Shown piece after piece: positions 16,478-24,224 of a stretch of 35,484 bases of DNA. Made by a program: the position numbers and the translations under genes. Within the stretch, counting starts at the first letter, position 1; each line of letters starts with the position of its first letter. Source of the DNA: Marinospirillum sp. (GTDB taxonomy: Bacteria; Pseudomonadota; Gammaproteobacteria; Pseudomonadales; Halomonadaceae); contig SKOQ01000014.1 of assembly GCA_007119985.1 (NCBI GenBank), positions 1 to 35,484 of the forward strand, in the 5' to 3' direction. The notes below the pieces were generated by a model. That model had not been told where the DNA came from, ran no database searches, and saw nothing but the letters and a program-made list of their open reading frames with translations.

Positions 16478-17225
16478 TCACTTTTTGAAAGCGCCGTCAG
16501 CCAAGCCAGCCTCACTCTCACCCGCGCTACAGGCCAAGTATCAAGAGCTGAGTGAACGACTGATCGCCGTGAGCAATGAATTTGGCTCGGCCATCACCTT
16601 TGCCAATAGCTTGGGGGCTGAAGACATGCTGATCACTGGCTGCTTAGCTGAGCAGCAGCTTGCGATACCGCTGTTTGTCTTAGAAACGGGGCGTCTACCT
16701 GAACCCACGCTGAATCTACTCGCTGAAGTCCAAAAACGCTGGCCGCAGCTTGATCTGCACATTTACTACCCTGCCCCTGAGCCGTTAGAAGCCTGGGTCG
16801 CACAAGAAGGCATCAATGCCTTCTATCGATCGATCGAGCTGCGTAAAAGCTGCTGCGCATTGCGCAAGCTTGAACCACTACAGCGCGCCCTAGCAGGCAA
16901 GCAGGCGTGGATCACCGGCCTCAGACGAGCCCAGTCAGTGACGCGTGAGCAGCTGGTACTGCGCGAATGGGATGCCGCGCAACAACTCACCAAGATCAAC
17001 CCGCTTTTTGATTGGGAAGAAGAAGAAGTTTGGCAGGTCATCCGCACCCAAGGCTGGCCCTACAACCCACTCCATGATCAGGGCTACCCCAGTCTGGGTT
17101 GTGCGCCCTGTACCCGTGCGGTCGAACCCGGTGCTGATCCTCGTTCTGGACGCTGGTGGTGGGAGCAGGCAGAGCAGCGCGAATGCGGTCTGCATCCTGC
17201 CACTCGATCACCAGCAGCACAATAA
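16467..17225 (+). CDS. cysH: iron-sulfur adenylyl-sulfate (APS/PAPS) reductase
   Basis: A 252-residue assimilatory reductase that converts activated sulfate to sulfite. The nucleotide-binding loop SLGAED is at residues 48-53, and the catalytic C-terminal motif ECGLH is at 239-243 with C240. It also carries CC at 129-130 and CxxC at 212-215, the four-cysteine [4Fe-4S] signature of the APS-reductase branch; the E. coli PAPS reductase lacks these cysteines. APS is therefore the likely substrate. Start: ATG at 16467 inside the end of the DUF934 gene. A longer in-frame start at 16431 would lie deep in the upstream gene. The operon DUF934-cysH-cysG supplies sulfite and sirohaem. Confidence 0.93.
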   Translation: MSLNHFLKAPSAKPASLSPALQAKYQELSERLIAVSNEFGSAITFANSLGAEDMLITGCLAEQQLAIPLFVLETGRLPEPTLNLLAEVQKRWPQLDLHIYYPAPEPLEAWVAQEGINAFYRSIELRKSCCALRKLEPLQRALAGKQAWITGLRRAQSVTREQLVLREWDAAQQLTKINPLFDWEEEEVWQVIRTQGWPYNPLHDQGYPSLGCAPCTRAVEPGADPRSGRWWWEQAEQRECGLHPATRSPAAQ

Positions 17226-17264
17226 CCGTCTTATTCTCGTTTCTGATCTCGTGAAGGTGCGCCC

Positions 17265-18716
17265 TTGGATTACTTACCTCTGTTTTTTAATTTGCGCCAA
17301 CAGCCTGTTCTCCTGATCGGCGGCGGTGAAGTCGGCTTGCGTAAAGCGCGTTTATTGATCAAAGCCGGTGCCCAGATTGAACTCGTCGCACTGACTGTAC
17401 ACCCAGAGCTCGAAACGCTGATCCAAGAGCAGCAAGGGCAGATCCATTACGCTGAATATGACCCATCTTATTTAGAGGGTAAAAAGCTGGTCATCGCGGC
17501 AACGGATGAGCAACCCATCAATGAGCAGGTCTACCACGCTTGTCAGGCGCGAGGCATTCCAGTCAATGTTGTGGATCAGCCTGCCCTCTGTAGCTTTATC
17601 TTTCCTGCCATCGTAGATCGCTCGCCACTGGTGATTGCGATCTCCTCTGCAGGCAAGGCTCCCGTTCTCGCGCGATTATTGCGTGCCAAACTGGAAAGTT
17701 GGATTCCAACGCGCTACAGCGATTTGGGTCAGCTGGCAGGACGCTTTCGTGAGGCCGTCAAAGCCCGCTTTGGCTCGATCAATCAACGGCGCTACTTTTG
17801 GGAAAAGGTCTTTTCTGGTCCGATTGCCGAGCGGGTGTTCAATGGCCAGATGCCTGAAGCCGAGCGGCTTCTTCAAGAAGAACTCGCGGCGACTGACGCC
17901 TCATCTCAGGGAGGCGTTGGCGAAGTGTATCTGGTTGGTGCCGGCCCAGGTGATCCTGAACTGCTGACGTTTAAAGCCTTACGCTTGATGCAGCAGGCCG
18001 ATGTTGTGCTCTATGATCGACTGGTATCGGCAGAAGTGCTCGAACTCTGTCGGCGTGATGCTGAGCTGATTTATGTCGGCAAAAAACGCGATCACCACCA
18101 TCTCCCACAACCTGATATCAACCAACTGCTGGTTGAAAAGGCCCATGCAGGACATCGTGTCCTGCGCCTCAAAGGCGGCGATCCTTTTGTTTTTGGCCGA
18201 GGTGGTGAAGAGCTAGAAGAGCTAAAAGCCGCAGGCGTGCCTTTTCAAGTGGTGCCTGGCATTACCTCAGCCAATGCCTGCTCAGCCTATGCCGGCATCC
18301 CACTAACCCACCGCCACTATGCTCAATCAGTGAAACTGATTACAGGTCAGCTAAAAAATCGCACCAGTGAACTCAACTTTGCTGAAATGCGCGCACCCAA
18401 CCAGACCCTCGTCTTTTATATGGGTCTACATACCCTTGAGCTGATTGTGGCTGGGCTACTGGAACAAGGAAAACCCGCCGACACACCGATTGCGCTGATT
18501 TCCAAGGGCAGCACACCAGAGCAAAAAGTCTTGGTGGGGAGCTTGGAAACGATTGTGGCCCAGCAAGCTCATGCCCAGGTTGAAGCCCCCGCCATGATTA
18601 TTGTTGGCGAGGTAGTCTCCTTACATCATCAGCTGGCTTGGTTTAACAATCCGTCACCAACGGCGGCGATACAAGGGCCGCTCAGCCAAGCCGCACCTGA
18701 ACCACACTCAGCCTAA
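17265..18716 (+). CDS. cysG: sirohaem synthase CysG (trifunctional)
   Basis: A 483-residue protein with the full CysG fusion. An N-terminal dehydrogenase/ferrochelatase (about 1-210) has GGGEVGLRKARLL near 19-31, catalytic D104 and S128 at the positions known in E. coli. A C-terminal SAM-dependent uroporphyrinogen III methyltransferase (about 218-460) has VGAGPGDPELL, YDRLVS (D251), LKGGDPFVFGRGGEE and AYAGIPLTHR. Product: sirohaem, the cofactor of sulfite and nitrite reductases. The start is TTG at 17265: GAAGGTG is correctly spaced upstream and the protein begins MDYLPLF, like E. coli MDHLPIF. Its TAA overlaps the tail of the opposing receiver-PilZ gene by four bases. Confidence 0.96.
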   Translation: MDYLPLFFNLRQQPVLLIGGGEVGLRKARLLIKAGAQIELVALTVHPELETLIQEQQGQIHYAEYDPSYLEGKKLVIAATDEQPINEQVYHACQARGIPVNVVDQPALCSFIFPAIVDRSPLVIAISSAGKAPVLARLLRAKLESWIPTRYSDLGQLAGRFREAVKARFGSINQRRYFWEKVFSGPIAERVFNGQMPEAERLLQEELAATDASSQGGVGEVYLVGAGPGDPELLTFKALRLMQQADVVLYDRLVSAEVLELCRRDAELIYVGKKRDHHHLPQPDINQLLVEKAHAGHRVLRLKGGDPFVFGRGGEELEELKAAGVPFQVVPGITSANACSAYAGIPLTHRHYAQSVKLITGQLKNRTSELNFAEMRAPNQTLVFYMGLHTLELIVAGLLEQGKPADTPIALISKGSTPEQKVLVGSLETIVAQQAHAQVEAPAMIIVGEVVSLHHQLAWFNNPSPTAAIQGPLSQAAPEPHSA

Positions 18717-19483
18717 GCCGGTTCAGGCTCGGACTGTGGTGCTAAGCGCCGTGTGGCTTCGATATAGTCCATCAGCAACTTGCGCTGCTCAGCCGACATC
18801 GGCTGAAAGCGCACCGCAATCCGTATCTGATCATCCCGTGCAGGATGCAAGGGATCAGCTTCAAGACGAATAATCTGGCAAGGCAGCTCACCAGTAGCTC
18901 CACTATTGGGTAGCGTGACGGCCAGTTGCGCAAGATCAAACACGCTCAAACTTTTAGTTGGCTCAAAAGGGGCGAGCAGTAACAGGCCAGACAGAGAAAC
19001 ATCAAGCAGATCAGCTTCAACAGGCGGCTCAGCCTGTGACCACTTAAGCTTCAGCTGCTGCCCGCGTGTGGCTTTGATACGCTCTGCATTACGCCGCTCC
19101 ATTCGACCTCGCGCCAACAATACCTTCTCAATCAGCTTTTTAGGCGTAAAGGGTTTGACAACAAAAGAAGTCACGCCCAACTGCACCGCCGTGACTAATG
19201 AATCACGATCCCCCTTCGCGGTAATCATAATAAAGGGTAAATGCGAAGTAGCCGGATTCTCGCGTACTTTAGAAAGCAGCTCATCGCCAGCCATCACAGG
19301 CATTTCCCAATCACAAAAAATCCAGTCGATATCTGGATTGGCCTGAAGCCGCTTTAAAGCTTCTTGGCCATTGGCCGCTTCGATAATCGTCTGGCAGTAG
19401 AGACGATCACGCAAGACGTTGGTGATTGCTGTTCTCGCGGTGGCGGAATCATCGACCACTAACACGACATCATTTTCTAACAT
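18713..19483 (-). CDS. response regulator with PilZ domain (receiver-PilZ)
   Basis: A 256-residue protein with a CheY-like receiver (residues 5-122) and a C-terminal PilZ domain (about 128-245). Receiver residues: acidic pair D11/D12, phospho-acceptor D58 (in FCDWEMP), T88 and K110, all present. The PilZ part has RNAER (131-135) and DVSLSG (161-166), the RxxxR and D/NxSxxG motifs that bind cyclic di-GMP. It should link a phosphorelay to c-di-GMP with no DNA-binding output; the diguanylate cyclase at 3597-4643 is a possible source of the signal. No kinase is nearby. It is convergent with cysG, overlapping by four bases, with no terminator between. Confidence 0.88.
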   Translation of the reverse strand: MLENDVVLVVDDSATARTAITNVLRDRLYCQTIIEAANGQEALKRLQANPDIDWIFCDWEMPVMAGDELLSKVRENPATSHLPFIMITAKGDRDSLVTAVQLGVTSFVVKPFTPKKLIEKVLLARGRMERRNAERIKATRGQQLKLKWSQAEPPVEADLLDVSLSGLLLLAPFEPTKSLSVFDLAQLAVTLPNSGATGELPCQIIRLEADPLHPARDDQIRIAVRFQPMSAEQRKLLMDYIEATRRLAPQSEPEPA

Positions 19484-19633
19484 CAGCGTGCTCTCTTATT
19501 TACTTTCTTGGTCATTAGTCTAATCTGGCGCCGTGAAGAAAAGAAGCCTCATCTCTCACTGTCGCTTTTCTTTTTGTTACAATGGTTTTTGGGCTGATTT
19601 TCGGCCCTATATCGGTATTCTGAGGAGAAGAAC

Positions 19634-20485
19634 ATGACATCGAGCTTCCTTTTCCGTCTTGATGAGATGCGCCGTTTTATCAAGACGCTCCTGACTCAAC
19701 AACAGGGAAGACGCTTTCTGATCCACTATTTTGGCAATGCGCTGATGTTGTCTCTGTTCCTACTCGTTGCTCTCAGCCTGGTTTTGTTTGGCCTGTTTGA
19801 AAGCCTACTGATCCGCAAAAGAACCTTTGTGCTCAGCCTAGGCATGCTCGCGACACTGGTGGTGGTGCTCCCCTTAGCGACCATGCCCTTCTTCTCATCG
19901 AAAGATCTTTTAAACCAGCTAGCGCGTTTATTTCGACGCCAGCAGGTCTTTCAGCATTTAAACACCCATGTTTTTTACCGCCAAAGCGCCAATGGGAGTA
20001 TTTCTTTGCATCTAGCCAAAGCCCATACCCTGTTGAGCGAGAAGCATCGACTGTTACTCCAAGCAAGGGAGAACTTTCGTGCAAAGGCCTTACCTGTACC
20101 CACGCTTGATAAAAAAGATCATCACAGGCTACCAGCTAGCATTCAAACCATTAACAAGCACTTGGCGATCTCGCTAGCGCGCTCAATTCGTGATGCCGTC
20201 AAACTGACTAAAGAACGAGTACAGCAGGGGATTTTTCGGCCTGAGCAAAAGATCACCGGAGCCACCTATGCTTATCTTTTCGGGACAGCCAAAAGTAAGC
20301 TCGGTTTAAAACGCCATCAACCTGGCTGGTTCCAAGGATTTGTCAGCAACCTTTTTTATCGCTTGGGAGCGATGCATGCCCTCTTCATGTACTTTGTGAT
20401 CCATGAGCAACTGCCGCAGTCTTTTGATCCAGTACACTTTATTGCTACAGTAGGCGAAGTCATCGGCCAGCCACCTGCGGCCTAA
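19634..20485 (+). CDS. unrecognised membrane protein with two N-terminal helices
   Basis: I do not recognise this 283-residue protein. It has a short basic N-terminus, two strongly hydrophobic segments (about residues 33-56 and 64-86) forming a helical hairpin, then about 195 mostly basic, soluble residues rich in His, Lys and Arg with helical character, including HRLLLQARENFRAKALPV. The bulk would face the cytoplasm if both ends are inside (positive-inside rule). GGAG six bases before the ATG and normal codon use support a real gene. A TACAAT near 19579 could be its -10 element, but the -35 is poor. It is a single-gene unit followed by two hairpins, so the neighbours give no functional hint. 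Confidence 0.75.
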   Translation: MTSSFLFRLDEMRRFIKTLLTQQQGRRFLIHYFGNALMLSLFLLVALSLVLFGLFESLLIRKRTFVLSLGMLATLVVVLPLATMPFFSSKDLLNQLARLFRRQQVFQHLNTHVFYRQSANGSISLHLAKAHTLLSEKHRLLLQARENFRAKALPVPTLDKKDHHRLPASIQTINKHLAISLARSIRDAVKLTKERVQQGIFRPEQKITGATYAYLFGTAKSKLGLKRHQPGWFQGFVSNLFYRLGAMHALFMYFVIHEQLPQSFDPVHFIATVGEVIGQPPAA

Positions 20486-20500
20486 AAAAGAGCAGTGAGA

Positions 20501-20536
20501 CAAGCCAGATCTTTGCAGCGAGCGTGATCTGGCTTG
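20501..20536 (+). terminator. 11-base perfect hairpin downstream of the membrane protein gene
   Basis: CAAGCCAGATC (20501-20511) pairs exactly with GATCTGGCTTG (20526-20536) around a 14-base loop, 15 bases past the stop codon. There is no T-run, so it may be a weak terminator or RNA-stabilising stem upstream of the stronger one at 20585. Confidence 0.5.
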
Positions 20537-20584
20537 GTGCGTGGCGCAGGTTTGTTTGTGGCACAGGAGAGTCAAAAACACACC

Positions 20585-20630
20585 GAGCCCAGCCAGCCAT
20601 CAGGAAGAAGCTTGCATGCTGGGCTCTTTT
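20585..20630. terminator. intrinsic terminator between convergent genes
   Basis: GAGCCCAGC (20585-20593) pairs with GCTGGGCTC (20618-20626), with TTTT directly after on the plus strand. On the minus strand the stem is followed a few bases later by a T-run, so it could also end the chemoreceptor transcript. The 24-base loop is long. Confidence 0.7.
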
Positions 20631-20638
20631 CTCACAGA

Positions 20639-22264
20639 TCATTGTAGCTTGAACTGATCTACCAACTTCTCTAATTGGTCAGCCAGCTGCACCAAATCAT
20701 CGCTGACTTGAGACGTTTGCCCGACATCGGCCGAAGCCTGCTGGGCGATGGTGCCGATATGAGCCACCTGATCATTGACACGTCCAGCGACATCACGCTG
20801 CTCTTCGGCTGCATTGGCCATCTGCACATTCAGCTGGCTGATATGGGTCACCGCATCGGCAATATGCAGCAAGGACTCAGCGACTCGCTCGACATCTTCC
20901 ACGCTCTGCTGGGCCCCGCTACGGGCAGTTTGCATCGCCTGCACAGCATCCTTGGCTTCATCCTGTAAGCGTGCGATGGTCGCCTGAACTTCACGCGTAG
21001 CGTCATGGGTTCGATTCGCCAGAGAACGTACCTCATCGGCCACAACAGCAAAGCCACGACCTGATTCACCTGCCCGCGCAGCTTCTATCGCCGCGTTCAA
21101 GGCCAGCAGGTTCGTTTGCTCTGCAATACTGGTGATGATCTCCAGCACCTTACCCACATCCGCGCTGTAGCGATCCAGCTCACTAATCACCTGACCGGCA
21201 CGCTCTAGGTCGTGTGTCAGCTGATGAATACCTGCGATCGAAGTTTGAGTCAGCTCTCGACTGGCGCTGGCTTCTGTATCGGCTTCTTGCGAGGCCTGAG
21301 AAGTGCGCGCGGCATGCTCACGCACCTCGGTGGCACTGGCCTGCATCTGCTCCATGGCACTCGCCATCTGTTCCGTCTCAGCGTGCTGATGATTCACCGC
21401 TGTGACAGTTTCATCTGCTACACGCGAAATGGTATCTGCTGAGGATTTGAGCGTTCGCGTGGTCTCAGTGACCTTACGCAAGCTCACTGCAAAGCGCTCA
21501 ATCATGGTATTAAAAGCATTGGAGAGCACACCTATCTCATCCTTGGCGGCGGCATAAGGCACGCGAATGGTCAGATCAGAATGCTGCTCAACCTGTTGCA
21601 TAGCACGACGCAACTTGTTGATCGGACGCAGGATAAGACGGTAGAGCACTAATGAAATCAGTGCGATGCCGATCACAAACAACAGCACTTGGATCCCACC
21701 CAGCTGGAGCAGGTTCAGGTTAATCCGCCGATCAAGGTCACTGAGGTTATAGCTGATCCGGATCGCCCCTAAAAGCTCGCCTTCAGTGCCCACATGACAG
21801 GTCATACAGTTGGTGCCGCGATAGTCAGTATCATTCAAGACAGGGCGCACCACAGTGAGTACACGACCTTCTGGTGTAGATTGAATCAGCTGTATAGCTT
21901 CACCGCTCAACGCGCGCTGATCCAGCTCATCACGCGGCTGATCAACATCTGCACCCGGTCCAAAGAAGCGACGAACAGGCTCAGCTCGCAATACACGCGC
22001 CTCAACCACACCCGGCTGACTGAGCACCTTATCTCGATGAATTTCACGAAACTGGGCCAAAGTACCGGTCAACATCATAATGTTGAGCGTATCAAGGTAG
22101 CTATCGGCAACATCACGCACTGTTTGCTCCATGGTTTCTTCCACCATGAGCCGCTCGCTGCGCACTGTAAACAGCATTGATACCAGCATCACCGTCACCA
22201 GAACCACCAATAGAACCGCATTGACCTTGGTTTGGATCGATGTATTGGCCAGCCACTTATTCAT
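20639..22264 (-). CDS. methyl-accepting chemotaxis protein with periplasmic CxxCH haem motif
   Basis: A 541-residue chemoreceptor: helix 1 (about 15-33), periplasmic sensor (34-188), helix 2 (about 190-210), HAMP (about 208-262), then the signalling coiled coil with the conserved tip EQTNLLALNAAIEAARAGE. The sensor contains C153-M-T-C156-H157, a CxxCH c-type haem attachment motif, just before the second helix. DcrA of Desulfovibrio is an established chemoreceptor with a periplasmic c-haem that senses oxygen/redox, so a similar role is inferred. Haem attachment itself is not shown. No C-terminal CheR/CheB docking pentapeptide is seen. GGAG lies seven bases before the ATG. It lies 72 bases downstream of trpB on the same strand, with a small hairpin between. 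Confidence 0.93.
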   Translation of the reverse strand: MNKWLANTSIQTKVNAVLLVVLVTVMLVSMLFTVRSERLMVEETMEQTVRDVADSYLDTLNIMMLTGTLAQFREIHRDKVLSQPGVVEARVLRAEPVRRFFGPGADVDQPRDELDQRALSGEAIQLIQSTPEGRVLTVVRPVLNDTDYRGTNCMTCHVGTEGELLGAIRISYNLSDLDRRINLNLLQLGGIQVLLFVIGIALISLVLYRLILRPINKLRRAMQQVEQHSDLTIRVPYAAAKDEIGVLSNAFNTMIERFAVSLRKVTETTRTLKSSADTISRVADETVTAVNHQHAETEQMASAMEQMQASATEVREHAARTSQASQEADTEASASRELTQTSIAGIHQLTHDLERAGQVISELDRYSADVGKVLEIITSIAEQTNLLALNAAIEAARAGESGRGFAVVADEVRSLANRTHDATREVQATIARLQDEAKDAVQAMQTARSGAQQSVEDVERVAESLLHIADAVTHISQLNVQMANAAEEQRDVAGRVNDQVAHIGTIAQQASADVGQTSQVSDDLVQLADQLEKLVDQFKLQ

Positions 22265-22308
22265 ACTGCTTCTCCATCGAGTCGAGGCTTATGAGCCGCT
22301 AGATATAA

Positions 22309-22326
22309 GAGTGCTCTCTTGCACTC
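22309..22326 (-). terminator. small hairpin between trpB and the chemoreceptor gene
   Basis: Read on the minus strand, GAGTGC and GCACTC pair around a six-base loop, followed by TTATAT, 11 bases after the trpB stop codon. The stem is short and the T-run poor, so it is a weak or partial terminator at most. Confidence 0.35.
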
Positions 22327-22336
22327 ATCCTGCTGC

Positions 22337-23557
22337 CTACAGCTGAAGTTGTTCCGCCACGAAATCAGCATCTTTATCGCCGCGCCCAGAAAGATTCACC
22401 AGAATCGTTTGCTCGCTCTTGAGCTCGGCCGCTTTTTGCATGGCCCAAGCCACGGCATGAGCCGATTCCAATGCTGGGATAATACCCTCTAAACGCGACA
22501 ATTGCATAAAAGCATCCAAACAGGCTTGATCATCCATCGCCACATACTGGGCACGCCCCAAATCCTTCAAATAACTATGATGAGGGCCAACAGATGGATA
22601 GTCTAAGCCTGAAGCAATCGAATACACAGGCTCTGGCTCACCCAAGGTATCTTGTAACATATAAGAGTGAAAACCATGCATCGTCCCAGGTTGACCATAG
22701 GTCAAGGTGGCTGCATGCTCACCTTTGGCTACACCGCGCCCTAGAGGTTCCACCCCAATCAGCTGCACTTGATCATCATCAAGAAAACCCGAGAAAATCC
22801 CCATCGCATTCGAGCCACCGCCAACACAGGCAGTCACATAATCAGGCAGCTTCCCGGTCATAGCCGGAAATTGCTCGCGCGCCTCACGCCCTATGATCAT
22901 TTGAAAATCTCTGACCATCATTGGGAAGGGATGCGGCCCCACCACTGAGCCAATCGCATAGAAATACTGCTCAGGATTCTGCATATACTCATCAAAAGCA
23001 CTATCAACCGCATCTTTCAGCGTCTGCGTACCACGATCTACACTGATCAAACGGGCCCCAAGAATCTTCATCTTAGTGACATTGGGATGCTCTTTAGCAA
23101 TGTCGATCGCACCCATGTGGATTTCACAAGGCAGACCCACCAAAGCACAGGCGGTGGCCATCGCGACACCATGCTGACCGGCTCCTGTCTCGGCGATCAC
23201 CTTGGTTTTACCCATGTGCTTAGCCAGCAAAGCTTCACCGAGCGCATGGTTAATTTTATGCGCCCCAGTGTGGTTCAGATCTTCACGCTTGAAATAGATT
23301 TTCGCACCACCACAGGCCTCACTGAGGCGCCGTGCAAAATAAATCGGGCTCGGACGACCAACATAGTGCTGATAGAGCTCTTGCAGCTCTTGCTGATAAG
23401 CTGGCGTCTCGCGGATCGCCAGATAAGCATGATAGATTTCATCCATAATGCTTTTAAGGTGAGGTGGAATCGCCTGCCCGCCATAGGGGCCAAAATAACC
23501 TTCTGCATTGGGGAGCATTAAATCACTAGTGGAGGTTTCTTGTTGTTTGGGTATCAT
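22337..23557 (-). CDS. trpB: tryptophan synthase beta chain, not linked to trpA
   Basis: A 406-residue PLP enzyme that condenses indole and serine to tryptophan. The PLP lysine sits in HTGAHKINHAL (about residue 101 from this start). IAETGAGQHGVA, CVGGGSNAMG and the C-terminal NLSGRGDKD complete the family pattern. HTGAHKIN, VVGPHPFPMMVRDF and HGFHSYMLQD look more like Bacillus-type TrpB than E. coli TrpB. No trpA follows; a chemoreceptor gene does. It may be the pathway enzyme with trpA elsewhere, or a second TrpB that uses free indole. ATG at 23557 is preferred because AGG lies seven bases upstream; a GTG at 23563 is the alternative. The upstream region contains several hairpins. Confidence 0.92.
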   Translation of the reverse strand: MIPKQQETSTSDLMLPNAEGYFGPYGGQAIPPHLKSIMDEIYHAYLAIRETPAYQQELQELYQHYVGRPSPIYFARRLSEACGGAKIYFKREDLNHTGAHKINHALGEALLAKHMGKTKVIAETGAGQHGVAMATACALVGLPCEIHMGAIDIAKEHPNVTKMKILGARLISVDRGTQTLKDAVDSAFDEYMQNPEQYFYAIGSVVGPHPFPMMVRDFQMIIGREAREQFPAMTGKLPDYVTACVGGGSNAMGIFSGFLDDDQVQLIGVEPLGRGVAKGEHAATLTYGQPGTMHGFHSYMLQDTLGEPEPVYSIASGLDYPSVGPHHSYLKDLGRAQYVAMDDQACLDAFMQLSRLEGIIPALESAHAVAWAMQKAAELKSEQTILVNLSGRGDKDADFVAEQLQL

Positions 23558-23601
23558 GATCACGCCTATTCAGTCTTTACTTGGCTATGAGAAAATTGAT
23601 T

Positions 23602-23716
23602 GACTGTTTCTGATCGACTCTCACAGTCCGCGGCTCACTCAGCCAGCGGAACATAAAAGAGAATTCAGAAACCGCCTACGTCTGATCTGAGTCACCTTGA
23701 TGACCAAGCGACTCAG
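23602..23716 (-). promoter_or_regulatory. hairpin-rich region upstream of trpB
   Basis: Three inverted repeats lie between trpB and the divergent DUF3392 gene: CTGAGTC/GACTCAG (23687-23693 with 23710-23716, with an inner CTTG/CAAG), CCGCGGCT/AGCC-A-GCGG (23628-23649) and GACTGT/ACAGTC (23602-23607 with 23623-23628). On the minus strand a 25-codon ORF (23654 down to 23577, beginning MFRWLSEP) has its single Trp codon inside the middle stem. It has no clear ribosome-binding site and no terminator stem follows it, so control of trpB by this region is only a possibility. Confidence 0.35.
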
Positions 23717-23762
23717 TAGAATTATTCAAAAATAACATTGACCTACACGGATTGCGAGCAAG

Positions 23763-24095
23763 ATGGATATCCTGAACGAAATACTCTTCCGTAGCGGACA
23801 TTTGGCACTGCGCCATTTGGATGCCATTGCCCTTGCCTTGATTGCAACACTTTTGGTGATCTATGGCGATGACATCAATCGCTTTATTAAACGTCAGCTC
23901 CGTCCTTATCATCGTGCGATTCGGCTGCTGGGGTTCGTCCTGATGTGTGCTTTTGGCTATGGTGCGATGACTGTTTTTCTGACACCTTGGTTGGCCTATT
24001 GGCTCTCGCTGGTCAGCATCCAATGGCTCGCACCTTTTGTGCTAGGACTCTTCCTGCTGATCGGATGGCTAGCTGAACGCAAGCATCAGGTTTAA
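23763..24095 (+). CDS. DUF3392 family small membrane protein
   Basis: A 110-residue protein with three hydrophobic segments (about 20-34, 53-72 and 80-104). It matches the gammaproteobacterial DUF3392 family (PF11872); characteristic pieces are LALIATLLVIYGDDINRFIK and MCAFGYGAMTVFLTPWLA. Function is unknown, with an expected inner-membrane location. The ribosome-binding site is weak (GAGCAAG before the ATG), but the family match starts at the N-terminus, so I accept ATG 23763. It is divergent from trpB across about 200 bases. Confidence 0.8.
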   Translation: MDILNEILFRSGHLALRHLDAIALALIATLLVIYGDDINRFIKRQLRPYHRAIRLLGFVLMCAFGYGAMTVFLTPWLAYWLSLVSIQWLAPFVLGLFLLIGWLAERKHQV

Positions 24096-24224
24096 TGCGC
24101 TTTTCACCTGAGCTTAATCAATATCAGCTCATAAAAGAGGATGAGAAGTATTGACCTCTAGCCCAGTCAGCTTAGGGTGTTTTTTATTCTCTTTTCTTGC
24201 GCTAAATCAACCGAGTGGCTAAAA

